A DNA stretch of 64,000 nucleotides from Lachnospiraceae bacterium (lineage in GTDB: Bacteria; Bacillota; Clostridia; Lachnospirales; Lachnospiraceae), in assembly GCA_011960625.1 (NCBI GenBank), contig BLMJ01000232.1:48471-112470 (forward strand), read 5' to 3'. This document shows, in pieces, positions 54,245 through 63,600 of the stretch (its first letter is position 1; each line of letters starts with the position of its first letter). The notes beneath the pieces are model-generated. The model saw nothing but the letters and a program-made list of their open reading frames with translations, was not told the origin of the DNA and ran no database searches. The position numbers were made by a program, and so were the translations under genes.

Positions 54245-54334
54245 AAAAAGAGATATATTTGTAACTTTTCATCTTGACAGAATATGAGTATAGTGATATA
54301 TTTATCTTAACAAGTTACAAATACATCTCTTTTT
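54245..54334. repeat. 23-base inverted repeat enclosing the promoter of the DUF3796 gene
   Basis: The left arm at 54245-54267 opens AAAAAGAGATATATTTGTAA, and the right arm at 54312-54334 is its complement, 22 of 23 bases. The 44-base centre holds a promoter pointing to the DUF3796 gene. The right arm ends in a T-run right beside the GGAGGA ribosome site. Confidence 0.85.
54274..54302 (+). promoter_or_regulatory. promoter inside the inverted repeat
   Basis: TTGACA (54274-54279), a 17-base spacer, and TATATT (54297-54302) form a near-consensus sigma-A promoter. Transcription would begin near 54309, just before the right arm. Confidence 0.75.
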
Positions 54335-54347
54335 GGAGGACAAAACT

Positions 54348-55016
54348 ATGAAAAAATCAAAAATGAAACGTACAATTATCCTTGGTATCCTATGTCTTAT
54401 ATCTATGTCCGCGTCTGTCGGATACTCAGTCCTTTACAACGATTCCAGGCTGGTCGCGCCGATGCGTTTCTCGGAATACGAATTTCGGACACAGGACCTT
54501 CCCATGATTATATCAGGTGTTCTGTTGGCCGCATATGTCCTTTACCTCCTGCTATTGTTGGTTCCTGCAATTATGGAGAATAAGCGCAATGCAAAGAACT
54601 CAGTAACCACAAGGAAGATCAACCCTAAGATGGGACTTATTGGCTTTTTTGGTTTCTTTGGATTTCTGGGCTTTTGGACATACGGAGTGAATAAGACGAT
54701 CTTTCCGTTTGTGTTTTTCTTATTCTTCGGCTTCTTTGGATTATTCTATGAAGGGAAGATGTCGAATACTTATATGGATGAGCGGTACAGAGAGAACCGG
54801 ATGAAAGCTCGTCTCATGGCCGATAAGATTGCCTTAGCTATTATTTTTATCGCTGTGCTGCTGCTGGGGCAGGGAGGTCTGATGGGGAATCTGGAATATA
54901 CATTGATTGCGATCATCGTCATTGTGGCGCTGTCCCTTGCACTGAATCTGTTTCTTGGGGAATATCTGCTATACCACTATGATCAGGACGAATTACTTGA
55001 TGAAAGTGAGGAATAG
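54348..55016 (+). CDS. DUF3796-type membrane protein
   Basis: The 222-residue protein has an N-terminal span (about 8-26), a second span (about 47-72), then a Phe/Gly-rich hydrophobic stretch (FFGFFGFLGFWTYG) and two more spans near the end. This plan matches DUF3796. It pairs with the HTH gene that starts three bases later, a frequent arrangement of membrane protein plus small regulator. The ATG at 54348 has GGAGGA seven bases upstream. Its role is unknown. Confidence 0.75.
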   Translation: MKKSKMKRTIILGILCLISMSASVGYSVLYNDSRLVAPMRFSEYEFRTQDLPMIISGVLLAAYVLYLLLLLVPAIMENKRNAKNSVTTRKINPKMGLIGFFGFFGFLGFWTYGVNKTIFPFVFFLFFGFFGLFYEGKMSNTYMDERYRENRMKARLMADKIALAIIFIAVLLLGQGGLMGNLEYTLIAIIVIVALSLALNLFLGEYLLYHYDQDELLDESEE

Positions 55017-55019
55017 GGC

Positions 55020-55220
55020 GTGGCGGATTTTGAATGCAGACTGAAGAAATACAGACAGTTGATGGAGTTGACTCAGGAGCAGCTTGCAGAACAGGTTGGC
55101 GTACGAAGAGAGACGATTATGCGTCTGGAAAAGGCGCAGTATAACCCCTCTCTTAAACTGGCGGTAGATATTTCGAGAGCAGTTAAGACGCCGATTGAAG
55201 AAATTTTTATCTTTAAATGA
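55020..55220 (+). CDS. small XRE-type regulator (YozG-like)
   Basis: A 66-residue protein made of a single Cro/CI-type helix-turn-helix ([21 protein letters not shown]), ending EEIFIFK as in YozG-type regulators. GTG is the start codon. It follows the DUF3796 gene by three bases and may bind the inverted arms around the shared promoter. Confidence 0.88.
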   Translation: MADFECRLKKYRQLMELTQEQLAEQVGVRRETIMRLEKAQYNPSLKLAVDISRAVKTPIEEIFIFK

Positions 55221-55231
55221 TTTATTAACAC

Positions 55232-55260
55232 TTGACAATTCTTTCAGATTGTTCTAATAT
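55232..55260 (+). promoter_or_regulatory. promoter of the methionine-rich leader
   Basis: TTGACA (55232-55237), a 17-base spacer and TAATAT (55255-55260) form a strong sigma-A promoter. The transcript would start near 55267, about 80 bases ahead of the Met-rich frame. Confidence 0.8.
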
Positions 55261-55269
55261 ACTATAGAA

Positions 55270-55316
55270 CTGTAAACAAATAAAGTAACAGGAGAGCTTC
55301 TCTTGGCAGTTTACAG
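55270..55316 (+). promoter_or_regulatory. structured 5' leader before the Met-rich frame
   Basis: CTGTAAAC (55270-55277) pairs with GTTTACAG (55309-55316). Inside, AGGAGA (55290-55295) pairs with TCTCTT (55299-55304). The two nested stems start at the predicted transcript 5' end. It does not show the conserved S-box or T-box sequence. Confidence 0.5.
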
Positions 55317-55348
55317 ATTCCATAGATTGACAGGGAAGGAGAACAGAT

Positions 55349-55444
55349 ATGAAGGCGACATTTCATCAGAATATGAATCAGAATATGATGATGGCAGGCT
55401 GTGTTGATATGTGCATGATGTGCATGATGAACATGGCTTATTAG
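55349..55444 (+). CDS. methionine-rich 31-residue leader peptide or small metal-binding peptide
   Basis: A short frame with 11 methionines and 3 cysteines in 31 codons, for example MMMAGCVDMCMMCMMNMAY at its C-terminal end. AAGGAG lies seven bases before the ATG. It sits between a strong promoter and an intrinsic terminator (55500-55531), with metNIQ just downstream. The composition and place fit a leader peptide that reads Met-tRNA supply and controls the methionine transporter. A Met/Cys metal-binding peptide is the alternative. Confidence 0.7.
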   Translation: MKATFHQNMNQNMMMAGCVDMCMMCMMNMAY

Positions 55445-55499
55445 TGTATGCGTCTGATTATCTGATTTTGACATACTATTGTTTTTGGGTAGAGTGTAG

Positions 55500-55531
55500 G
55501 GAGCAGGTACAGCGTGTACTTGTTCCTTTTT
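55500..55531 (+). terminator. terminator or attenuator between the leader frame and metN
   Basis: GGAGCAGGTACA pairs with TGTACTTGTTCC (12 pairs, two G-U) across a GCG loop and is followed by five T residues. It lies 55 bases after the leader stop and 79 bases before metN. I could not find a clear competing antiterminator helix. Confidence 0.85.
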
Positions 55532-55609
55532 GTATTTAAAAATATATTTCAAGTGAATGAAAAGGACGGTGTGTCCTGGAATGTGAGAAACGGAGAGGAG
55601 AAAAAGCAG

Positions 55610-56641
55610 ATGGCACAGATTGAAGTAAGGCATCTTTCGAAGACATTTACTTCAAAGGATGTAAAGGTTGAGGCGTTGAAGGACATCAACCTTGAGATTG
55701 AGCAGGGGGATATCTATGGAATCATAGGCATGTCTGGCGCGGGCAAAAGTACGTTAGTACGATGTCTAAACTATCTGGAGCAGCCTTCAGAGGGCGGAGT
55801 CTTGATAGAGGGCAAGGAGCTTGGCAGGATGTCGGAGAAAGAATTGCTGAAACAAAGAAAAGATATTGCAATGATTTTTCAGCATTTTAATCTGCTGATG
55901 CAAAAGAATGTGGTGGATAATGTTAGTTTTCCGCTGTTAATTCAAGGTGCAAAGAAGAAAGACGCGCGGGCAAGGGCGAAGGAATTGTTGGAAATCGTAG
56001 GATTGGAGGAGAAAGCGTTGGCATACCCGGCGCAGCTTTCCGGCGGACAGAAACAGCGGGTTGCCATTGCAAGGGCGTTGGCGTCGGACCCAAGAATTTT
56101 GCTCTGCGACGAGGCCACCAGCGCCTTGGATCCTCAGACCACAGCGTCTATTTTAGAGCTGCTTAAGGATATTAATGTTCGTTTTGGGATTACGATTGTG
56201 ATTATTACCCATCAAATGTCGGTGATACGTAAGATTTGCAGCCATGTAGCGATTATGTCACTGGGGGAGATAAAGGAGCATGGACGGGTGGACGAGATCT
56301 TCAGCCATCCAAAGACGAAAGAAGCTAAGGAACTGATTCTGAAAGATACGGAGGGTGAGCGAACCGTCAATCTGACAAAGCCGCAGGACAGGCTGATGGA
56401 GGCCAAGAAGATAAGGATTGTTTTTTCAGAAAATTCGTCTTTTGAGCCTGTGATTGCCAATATGGTATTGAAGACAGGCAGACCGGTGAATATTTTGAGG
56501 GCGGACACGAAGAATGTGGGAGGAATCGCCAAAGGCGAGATGATTCTGGGGCTTCCGGATGACCAGAAGCTGCAGAAGGAGATTGAGGATTATATCCGCG
56601 CAAGAGGATTGGAGATTGAGGAGGTGACAGGAGATGTTTAG
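55610..56641 (+). CDS. metN: methionine ABC transporter ATP-binding protein
   Basis: The 343-residue ATPase has Walker A GMSGAGKST, Q-loop FQHFNLL, signature LSGGQKQRVAIARA and Walker B LLCDEATSALDP. The C-terminal ~90 residues form the NIL domain, which binds methionine and shuts off transport when the cell is full. The frame is open from 55514, inside the leader terminator, but GGAGAGGAG is nine bases before the ATG at 55610, which gives the family start MAQIEVRHLSKTF. It overlaps metI by eight bases. Confidence 0.95.
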   Translation: MAQIEVRHLSKTFTSKDVKVEALKDINLEIEQGDIYGIIGMSGAGKSTLVRCLNYLEQPSEGGVLIEGKELGRMSEKELLKQRKDIAMIFQHFNLLMQKNVVDNVSFPLLIQGAKKKDARARAKELLEIVGLEEKALAYPAQLSGGQKQRVAIARALASDPRILLCDEATSALDPQTTASILELLKDINVRFGITIVIITHQMSVIRKICSHVAIMSLGEIKEHGRVDEIFSHPKTKEAKELILKDTEGERTVNLTKPQDRLMEAKKIRIVFSENSSFEPVIANMVLKTGRPVNILRADTKNVGGIAKGEMILGLPDDQKLQKEIEDYIRARGLEIEEVTGDV

Positions 56642-57293
56642 CAGTGAAGTAATACAGATGTTGGTTAAGGGAATCGGTGAGACGCTGTATATGACGCTGG
56701 CGTCTACATTGTTTGGATATCTGTTCGGGCTGCCTATGGGGATTTTGCTGACCATATCCGACAAAGAAGGTATCAAACCTAATGTGTTTCTCTATAAGAT
56801 TATGGATGTAACGGCAAATATTGTAAGGAGTGTTCCGTTTTTGATTCTGTTGATTATGCTGATTCCATTTACGCGGCTGATTGTGGGAAAGAGTTATGGA
56901 TCTACGGCGACGATCGTACCGCTTGTGGTGGCGGCAGTTCCTTACATAGCCCGTATGGTGGAGTCCTCCCTCAGAGAGGTGGACGCAGGCGTGATCGAGG
57001 CGGCAAGATCTATGGGCGCGTCAACGTTTACGATTGTGACGAAGGTTTTGTTGGTGGAGGCAAGGACGTCCCTGATCGTGGGAGTTACGATTACCCTTGG
57101 GACGATACTTGGGTATTCTGCAATGGCAGGAACGGTCGGCGGAGGCGGACTTGGAGACATTGCGATCCGCTATGGATATCACCGGTATGAGTTTGAGATC
57201 ATGGCGGTTACAGTCATTTTGTTGATCTTACTGGTGCAAATATTCCAGACGGTTGGTATGAAGCTGTCTGTTCATCTAGATAAAAGAAAGTAA
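56634..57293 (+). CDS. metI: methionine ABC transporter permease
   Basis: The 219-residue permease has five predicted spans and the EAA-like loop EAARSMGASTFTIVTKVLLVEA. YSAMAGTVGGGGLGDIAIRYGY is characteristic of MetI. It begins inside the end of metN, and metQ follows after 22 bases, completing the D- and L-methionine importer. Confidence 0.95.
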   Translation: MFSSEVIQMLVKGIGETLYMTLASTLFGYLFGLPMGILLTISDKEGIKPNVFLYKIMDVTANIVRSVPFLILLIMLIPFTRLIVGKSYGSTATIVPLVVAAVPYIARMVESSLREVDAGVIEAARSMGASTFTIVTKVLLVEARTSLIVGVTITLGTILGYSAMAGTVGGGGLGDIAIRYGYHRYEFEIMAVTVILLILLVQIFQTVGMKLSVHLDKRK

Positions 57294-57315
57294 AAAACAA
57301 AAATGGAGGAGAAGT

Positions 57316-58176
57316 ATGATGAAAAAAAGAGTATTGGCAGTATTGTTGGCAGGTGTATTGGGGGCGGCAGCATTGACTGGATGCGGTGGTTCTGATAAAG
57401 ATGGAGCTTCTGGTTCGTCCGGCGCTGATTCATCTTCAGAGTTGAAAGAGATAAAGGTTGCAGCGTCTGCAACACCTCACGCTGAGATTTTAGAAGAGGC
57501 GAAGGTACTTCTGGAAGAAGAGGGTTATAAATTAGATGTAACTGTGTTTAATGATTATGTTCAGCCGAACGAAGTAGTGGAGAGCGGGGATTTTGACGCC
57601 AATTATTTCCAGCATATTCCATATCTCGACAGTTTTAACGATGAGAAGGGGACCCATCTGGTTAATGCCGGAGGAATCCACTATGAGCCATTTGGAATCT
57701 ATCCGGGAACCAAGAAAAGTCTGGATGAGCTGAAAGAGGGAGATACGATTGCAGTGCCAAACGATACGACTAATGAGGCAAGAGCGCTGCTGCTGCTTCA
57801 GGATAACGGTGTGATTACGCTGAAGGAGGGCGCGGGCTTAAATGCTACGGTGAACGATATCGAGGAGAATACGAAGGATATCAAGATTGTAGAGCTTGAG
57901 GCGGCGCAGGTGTCCAGAGTTGTAGACGAGGTTGCGTTTGTGGTATTGAACGGGAATTATGCGTTAGAGGCAGGATATTCTGTGAAGTCTGATGCGATTG
58001 CTTACGAGAAATCTGATTCCGAGGCGGCTAAGACATATGTGAATGTCATTGCGGTCAAAGAAGGTAACGAGGATAGCGAGGCTGTCAAGGCGTTGGTGAG
58101 TGTGCTGACATCCGATGATGTTAAGAAATTCATTGATGAGAAATATGACGGGGCTGTGATTGCATTTGAGGAATAA
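57316..58176 (+). CDS. metQ: methionine-binding lipoprotein
   Basis: The 286-residue lipoprotein has the signal LAGVLGAAALTGCGGS with the lipidated cysteine at about 23. The mature part is NlpA/MetQ-like: IKVAASATPHAEILEEAK, ESGDFDANYFQHIPYLD and GIYPGTKKSLDEL. It captures methionine outside the membrane and passes it to MetI. Two adjacent ATGs are possible, and GGAGG favours the first. A strong terminator closes the operon. Confidence 0.95.
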   Translation: MMKKRVLAVLLAGVLGAAALTGCGGSDKDGASGSSGADSSSELKEIKVAASATPHAEILEEAKVLLEEEGYKLDVTVFNDYVQPNEVVESGDFDANYFQHIPYLDSFNDEKGTHLVNAGGIHYEPFGIYPGTKKSLDELKEGDTIAVPNDTTNEARALLLLQDNGVITLKEGAGLNATVNDIEENTKDIKIVELEAAQVSRVVDEVAFVVLNGNYALEAGYSVKSDAIAYEKSDSEAAKTYVNVIAVKEGNEDSEAVKALVSVLTSDDVKKFIDEKYDGAVIAFEE

Positions 58177-58205
58177 AGACGGCCATTAAAAGAGAACATC
58201 CGAAA

Positions 58206-58258
58206 CAGGGGCAGAGGCGGCTTGTATGAGCCACAGCTGCCCCTGAAGTTTTATATAA
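58206..58258 (+). terminator. terminator of metNIQ
   Basis: Perfect nine-pair stem CAGGGGCAG / CTGCCCCTG with an inner GGCT / AGCC helix, followed by a T-rich run. Confidence 0.85.
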
Positions 58259-58261
58259 TTT

Positions 58262-58732
58262 TCATCTTAATTCTTTCCGAACTCTTATGACCTCGTTATT
58301 TTGCCATAGAATTTCAAACCCTGACTTTAGAAACAGGGCGATTGACGGATTATCTATAGCAATATCATCATATAAATATTTAATCCTGTTATTTCTTGCT
58401 GCATTGCAGAGTGCTTCTAATCCTCTGTGTCCATGACCTCGATTGCGGTATTGCTCCATAATAATAATACTGCAAAAATACTGGTTATCCTCTGGACTTT
58501 TGTAGTATGCGGCTTCACCAACATATTCGCCCGTTTCTTCATCAACAATATATCTGTAAAAATAGTTGGGGGAAGGATCGGAAATCCAACGGTGATACCA
58601 GTTGGCCCACCTTTCACGGGGAAATGTTATGATACCGCCATATGCATGGTTATATTGCATGGTCTTTTCATCCGCTAATAATTTCTGTCGAAAACAGAGC
58701 TCTTCAAAATCAGGTTTCTTTAGTATACTCAT
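58262..58732 (-). CDS. GNAT-family acetyltransferase
   Basis: The 156-residue protein has the GNAT fold order: an EYVGEAAYY beta strand, the acetyl-CoA loop MEQYRNRGHGHRGLEAL (R-x-x-G-x-G/A type, here RNRGHG), and the C-terminal NPSIALFLKSGFEIL. The substrate is unknown. It starts five bases after the other acetyltransferase gene ends, with only a weak ribosome site, so translation may be coupled. Confidence 0.85.
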   Translation of the reverse strand: MSILKKPDFEELCFRQKLLADEKTMQYNHAYGGIITFPRERWANWYHRWISDPSPNYFYRYIVDEETGEYVGEAAYYKSPEDNQYFCSIIIMEQYRNRGHGHRGLEALCNAARNNRIKYLYDDIAIDNPSIALFLKSGFEILWQNNEVIRVRKELR

Positions 58733-58737
58733 TTTAA

Positions 58738-59271
58738 CTATAAGGAAAATTCCAACTGGCAGTCAAAAGGTTCCGCTTCCACATGCTGTTGATGATACTC
58801 CTGTGCCTCCACACATCCCATTGCCTTATAGAAAGCCTGTGTCTCCACAGCGGAATGAGCAGAAATATACAGCTTCTTTGCCCCATGCTCCTTTGCCCAT
58901 GCCCCTGCTTCAAGAAAAAGTATCTTTCCAATCCCTTTGCCGCGCATATCCTCGGATACATGCAGGCTTGTTAGGTCAAGATACTTTTCTTTTGCACCAA
59001 ACAAAGTAGATTCGACGGAAACAAAGCCTTTTAGCTGACCGTTGCAAAAAAATCCATATACAAGACCGTCTGTAGCTGCCGTATTTTTCAGACAGGTTAT
59101 TAAAATCTTATAATCTGATTCTGACCAATCGTCGATAAAGGGAGCGTCTTTTATTACCCATTTTCCTGCCTCTTTTCTCCAACACTTTTCAACCTTTTGG
59201 CGGCGGATAAATTGCCCAAATAAATCGCGGCATATTTCGTTTTCGTGTAATTTTCTGTATTGTGTCTCCAT
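58738..59271 (-). CDS. GNAT-family acetyltransferase
   Basis: The 177-residue protein shows the GNAT acetyl-CoA site in LHVSEDMRGKGIGKILFLEA (RGKGIG) and the end motif AVETQAFYKAMGCVEA. It is unrelated in detail to the neighbouring acetyltransferase. The start is uncertain between 59271 and 59283; GGA-rich sequence supports 59271. Substrate unknown. Confidence 0.85.
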   Translation of the reverse strand: METQYRKLHENEICRDLFGQFIRRQKVEKCWRKEAGKWVIKDAPFIDDWSESDYKILITCLKNTAATDGLVYGFFCNGQLKGFVSVESTLFGAKEKYLDLTSLHVSEDMRGKGIGKILFLEAGAWAKEHGAKKLYISAHSAVETQAFYKAMGCVEAQEYHQQHVEAEPFDCQLEFSL

Positions 59272-59529
59272 TGTGTTTTCCATTCCTTTTTCATGATTCC
59301 TGAAATGCTCAGGAGGATTCAATGTATCTTCAGGATGATTTCATTATACGTAATGAGCTGCCCATGTGTAAAGTGTTTTATTCGCTTATTTTAACGCACG
59401 CAACCTCAAGTTTACATGGATTTCTTTAAAAGCAACATCAAATTTGTAGATTTTACATGAAGAATATTATAAGATAGACCCAACCTGAAGCGCGTAAAGG
59501 AAAATTGAAGAAAGATAGGGTGAATAATT

Positions 59530-60417
59530 ATGAGTTTATTTGGAGATAACCTTCAATATTACCGAAAACAAAATAACATGACACAGGAACAGCTTGCGGA
59601 ACGATTAGAGGTATCTCGGCAGACGGTTTCAAAATGGGAGGCAGGAACATCTTATGCAGAGATGGAGAAACTGCTTCAATTATGTGATTTGTTTTCTTGC
59701 GAGCTTGATACGCTGCTCCGCAAGAATGCCAGTGAGGCTGAGATTGAGGATAATCTGCAGCATAGAAAACATATGAGAGAGTTTCGGAAATGGGTTACCT
59801 GCGGGATAGCCCTGCTGATTTTTGCCGCTGCTTTTTATGAGCTGATGGAAGGATGGGGGAAATTCCATGAATCTGTGCAGGATACTTTTTTTATGATAAT
59901 TGCAATCATCGGTATTTTGATTCTGGTGGTACAAGGACTGAAGGATTCTGACTATCGTAAGAAGCACCCGATTATTCAGGTATTCTACACGGAAGAAGAG
60001 AAGGAAGGATTCGACAGTCATTTTCCGGCTAAAATAGCAACTGGGGTTGGTCTGATCCTAATCGGAATGTTGGTTGTATTGAACGCAGAAAGACTTCCCC
60101 TGCCACAGAATATGAATGTAGAGTTTTACAATGGAATATTTTTACTTTTTGTGACAATTGCTGTTTCTATTTTGGTCTACACGGGGATGCATAAGCAGGC
60201 ATATGATGTTGAAGAGTACAACCGAGAAAATGACCCGAAAGTAAATACAAAAAATACTCCTGTAGCAGTCTGGTGCGGATGTATTATGCTTTTTGCCACG
60301 ATTATATTCTTGATTGCCGGACTTGTATTTCACCTCTGGGAAATCTGCTGGATTGTCTATCCTATCGGAGGCATGATCTGCGGTATGGTTACGTTGATTC
60401 TGAATAGGCAGAAATGA
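59530..60417 (+). CDS. XRE regulator with membrane domain
   Basis: The 295-residue protein has an N-terminal helix-turn-helix (MTQEQLAERLEVSRQTVSKWEAG) and a C-terminal part with five or so membrane spans (for example ITCGIALLIFAAAF-like and YNGIFLLFVTIAVSILVY). Such membrane-tethered XRE proteins are common in Firmicutes and may sense envelope signals. It is convergent with carB and shares a bidirectional terminator. No adjacent target operon is evident. Confidence 0.85.
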   Translation: MSLFGDNLQYYRKQNNMTQEQLAERLEVSRQTVSKWEAGTSYAEMEKLLQLCDLFSCELDTLLRKNASEAEIEDNLQHRKHMREFRKWVTCGIALLIFAAAFYELMEGWGKFHESVQDTFFMIIAIIGILILVVQGLKDSDYRKKHPIIQVFYTEEEKEGFDSHFPAKIATGVGLILIGMLVVLNAERLPLPQNMNVEFYNGIFLLFVTIAVSILVYTGMHKQAYDVEEYNRENDPKVNTKNTPVAVWCGCIMLFATIIFLIAGLVFHLWEICWIVYPIGGMICGMVTLILNRQK

Positions 60418-60496
60418 GAAATATTTTTGTTTCTTTAGTCGTATAATAATTTAAGAACCGGAGGTTTTGGCACTCAAAAACAAATCCAGCCAAAAG

Positions 60497-60562
60497 AAAA
60501 GAGAGAGTCCCATGGAAGTTTAAGGGCTTAAAAAGCCGAAATTACACGGGACTCTCTCTTTT
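60497..60562. terminator. bidirectional terminator between the XRE membrane gene and carB
   Basis: A perfect 15-base-pair stem (AAAAGAGAGAGTCCC / GGGACTCTCTCTTTT) with a 36-base loop holding a smaller hairpin. The A- and T-ends serve both convergent genes. Confidence 0.9.
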
Positions 60563-60614
60563 CAGGAATCAGGGGCTAAAATCGGTATTAACCGAAAGCC
60601 CCTTTTTCTAAAAG

Positions 60615-63600
60615 CTACTTGTCAGAAATCTCTCTATGGAGCTGCTGCAGAGACTTTACATCTCCTTTACCATGCTCATTCATATACCGGATTCCCTTGG
60701 CGGTCACCTTAGCTGCTGCAATGGTAGTAATATACGGAATCTTTGCCTTAATAGCCGCTTTTCGCAGATAGCTGTCATCGTGGACGCTGTCCTTGCCTAC
60801 CGGAGAATTTACAATAAGATCAATCTTTCCGTTGGTAATCATATCTAAAATATTAGGACGTCCCTCATATAGCTTCTTCACCTTCTCAGCTTCAATTCCT
60901 GCTTCTCGGATAATCTCATACGTATTCCCGGTTGCAAGAAGGTGAAAACCATCTTCAGCAAACATACCGGCAACCTCAGCGACTTCTGCCCTATCCTTGC
61001 GGTTGACAGATATCAATACAGTACCTCCTAGCGGTAATTTTGACTGTGTCGCCTCCTGCGCTTTGTAGAAGGCCTCGCCGTAGGAGGGAGAAAGGCCCAG
61101 GACTTCTCCTGTGGAACGCATTTCCGGTCCGAGTACCGGATCAACCTCCTGGAACATATTAAACGGGAAGACGGCTTCTTTTACGCCATAGTAAGGAATC
61201 TCTTTTCTCTTAAGCCCCTCCACTGGAGATGGGCGGCCCGTTAGTTCGGAAGTAATAATATCGGTTGCCAGGGGCACCATACGGATGTTGCAGACCTTAG
61301 ATACCAGCGGCACAGTACGGGAAGCGCGAGGGTTGGCCTCCAACACATATACCTTGTCGTTCTCGATGGCATACTGCATATTCATCAGACCTTGAACATG
61401 CATTTCCTCGGCAATCCGCTTCGTATACTCCTTAATCGTCCGTACATTTTCTTCGGAAATATGTACGGAAGGTATGATGCATGCGGAGTCTCCGGAGTGT
61501 ACGCCAGCCAGCTCGATATGTTCCATGACTGCCGGCACGAATGCATGATTTCCGTCGCTGATTGCATCAGCTTCACATTCCAGGGCGTGGTTTAAGAAAC
61601 GGTCAATCAGGATTGGACGGTCGGGTGTTACACCCACAGCGGCTTTCATGTAGCTTTCCATGCTGCCATCATCATAAACCACCTCCATGCCGCGTCCGCC
61701 AAGGACGTAGGAAGGGCGAACCATAACAGGATAGCCGATTTTTTGGGCGATTGCCAGGGCTTCGTCTACGGTAGTCGCCATGCCGGATTCTGGCATCGGA
61801 ATATTAAGTTTGTCCATCATTGCCCGGAACAGGTCTCGGTCTTCCGCCAGGTCGATGACAGAAGGAGAGGTTCCTAAGATCTTGACGCCGTTTTTCTCAA
61901 GCTCGGAAGCCAGGTTCAGCGGAGTTTGCCCCCCGAACTGTGCGATGACGCCTACCGGCTGCTCTTTCTTATAAATACTTAACACGTCTTCCAGTGTCAG
62001 CGGCTCAAAATACAATTTGTCGGAGGTGTCATAGTCTGTGGAAACGGTTTCTGGATTACAGTTTACAATAATCGTCTCAAACCCCAGTTTTTTTAACGCC
62101 AGTGACGCGTGGACACAGCAATAGTCAAATTCAATACCCTGTCCGATTCGGTTTGGGCCGCCGCCAAGAATCATGACCTTTGGACGGTCCGTATTGACCG
62201 GATTCTTGTCTGTGCCGTTGTAGGTCGAATAGTAATATGCGCTGTCCTGGGTGCCGCTGACATGAACGCCTTCCCACCTTTGTTCCATGTTAAGCTCCAT
62301 GCGTCGGCTGCGAAGAGCGTCCTCAGGGATTTCAAGGAGCTGGCTCAAATATTTGTCCGAAAAACCATTTTTCTTTGCAGAAATCAGCATCTCATCGGAA
62401 GGAAGGCTGCCTTTTGCTGCTAAGAGCGCTTCTTCCTCTTCCACAAGCTCCTTCATCTGTGTGATGAAGTAAGTCTTTACTTTTGTAATATCGAATATCT
62501 CTTCTACGGAGGCGCCTTTGCGAAGGGCTTCATACATAATGAAATGGCGGTCGCTGGACGGAGTGATTAACATCTGGAGCAGCTCTTTTTTGCTCTTTGT
62601 ATGGTAATCTTTGGCGTATCCCAGTCCATAACGGCCGGTCTCTAAACTGCGAATGGCTTTTTGGAAGGCTTCTTTATAGGTCTTTCCAATACTCATGACT
62701 TCACCGACTGCCCGCATCTGTGTACCCAGCTTGTCTTCTACACCTTTAAATTTCTCGAAGGCCCAGCGGGCAAATTTGATTACCACATAGTCGCCGTCCG
62801 GGACATATTTATCCAGAGTACCGTATTTTCCGCAGGGAATGTCCTTTAGGGTCAGACCGCATGCAAGCATGGCGGATACCAGTGCGATAGGAAATCCAGT
62901 TGCCTTTGAAGCCAGTGCAGAGGAACGGGAGGTACGGGGATTGATTTCAATAACGATGATGCGGTCGGTCACAGGGTCGTGCGCAAATTGCACGTTGGTG
63001 CCGCCGATTACCTTGACAGATTCGACAATCTTATATGCTTGCCGCTGCAGCTCTTTCTGACATTCCTCCGATATGGTTAGCATCGGTGCGGAACAGAAGG
63101 AGTCGCCGGTATGTACCCCGAGTGGGTCGATATTTTCAATAAAACATACGGTAATCATATGGTTGTCTGCATCGCGGACGACTTCTAGCTCAAGCTCTTC
63201 CCAGCCCAGAATAGATTCCTCGACTAAGACCTGGCCTACCAGACTTGCCTGTAAGCCGCGGGCGCATACGGTTTTTAATTCTTCTCTATTATATACAAGG
63301 CCGCCGCCGGCGCCGCCCATGGTATAAGCGGGGCGAAGGACTACGGGATACCCCAGACCATCAGCGATTGTAAGAGCTTCTTCTACGCTGTAGGCAACTT
63401 CGCTTCTTGCCATCTCGATTCCAAGGGCATCCATGGACTTTTTAAATTCTATACGGTCTTCGCCTCGTTCAATAGCGTCCACCTGAACACCGATTACCTT
63501 CACTTGGTATTTGTCAAGTATTCCTTCTTTAGCTAATTCAGCGCATAGGTTCAGCCCGGACTGTCCGCCTAAGTTTGGAAGGAGTGCATCAGGGCGTTCT

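Noticed and set aside
55221..55609. S-box (SAM-I) riboswitch or T-box before metN
   Set aside because: None of the conserved S-box core or T-box tRNA-pairing sequences was seen. The stems present do not match their order.
58090..58106. Further copy of the CTAGTGTGCTGACACA repeat in metQ
   Set aside because: GAGTGTGCTGACATCC is inside conserved metQ coding sequence, lacks the CTAG end and the inverted arm, and is probably chance.
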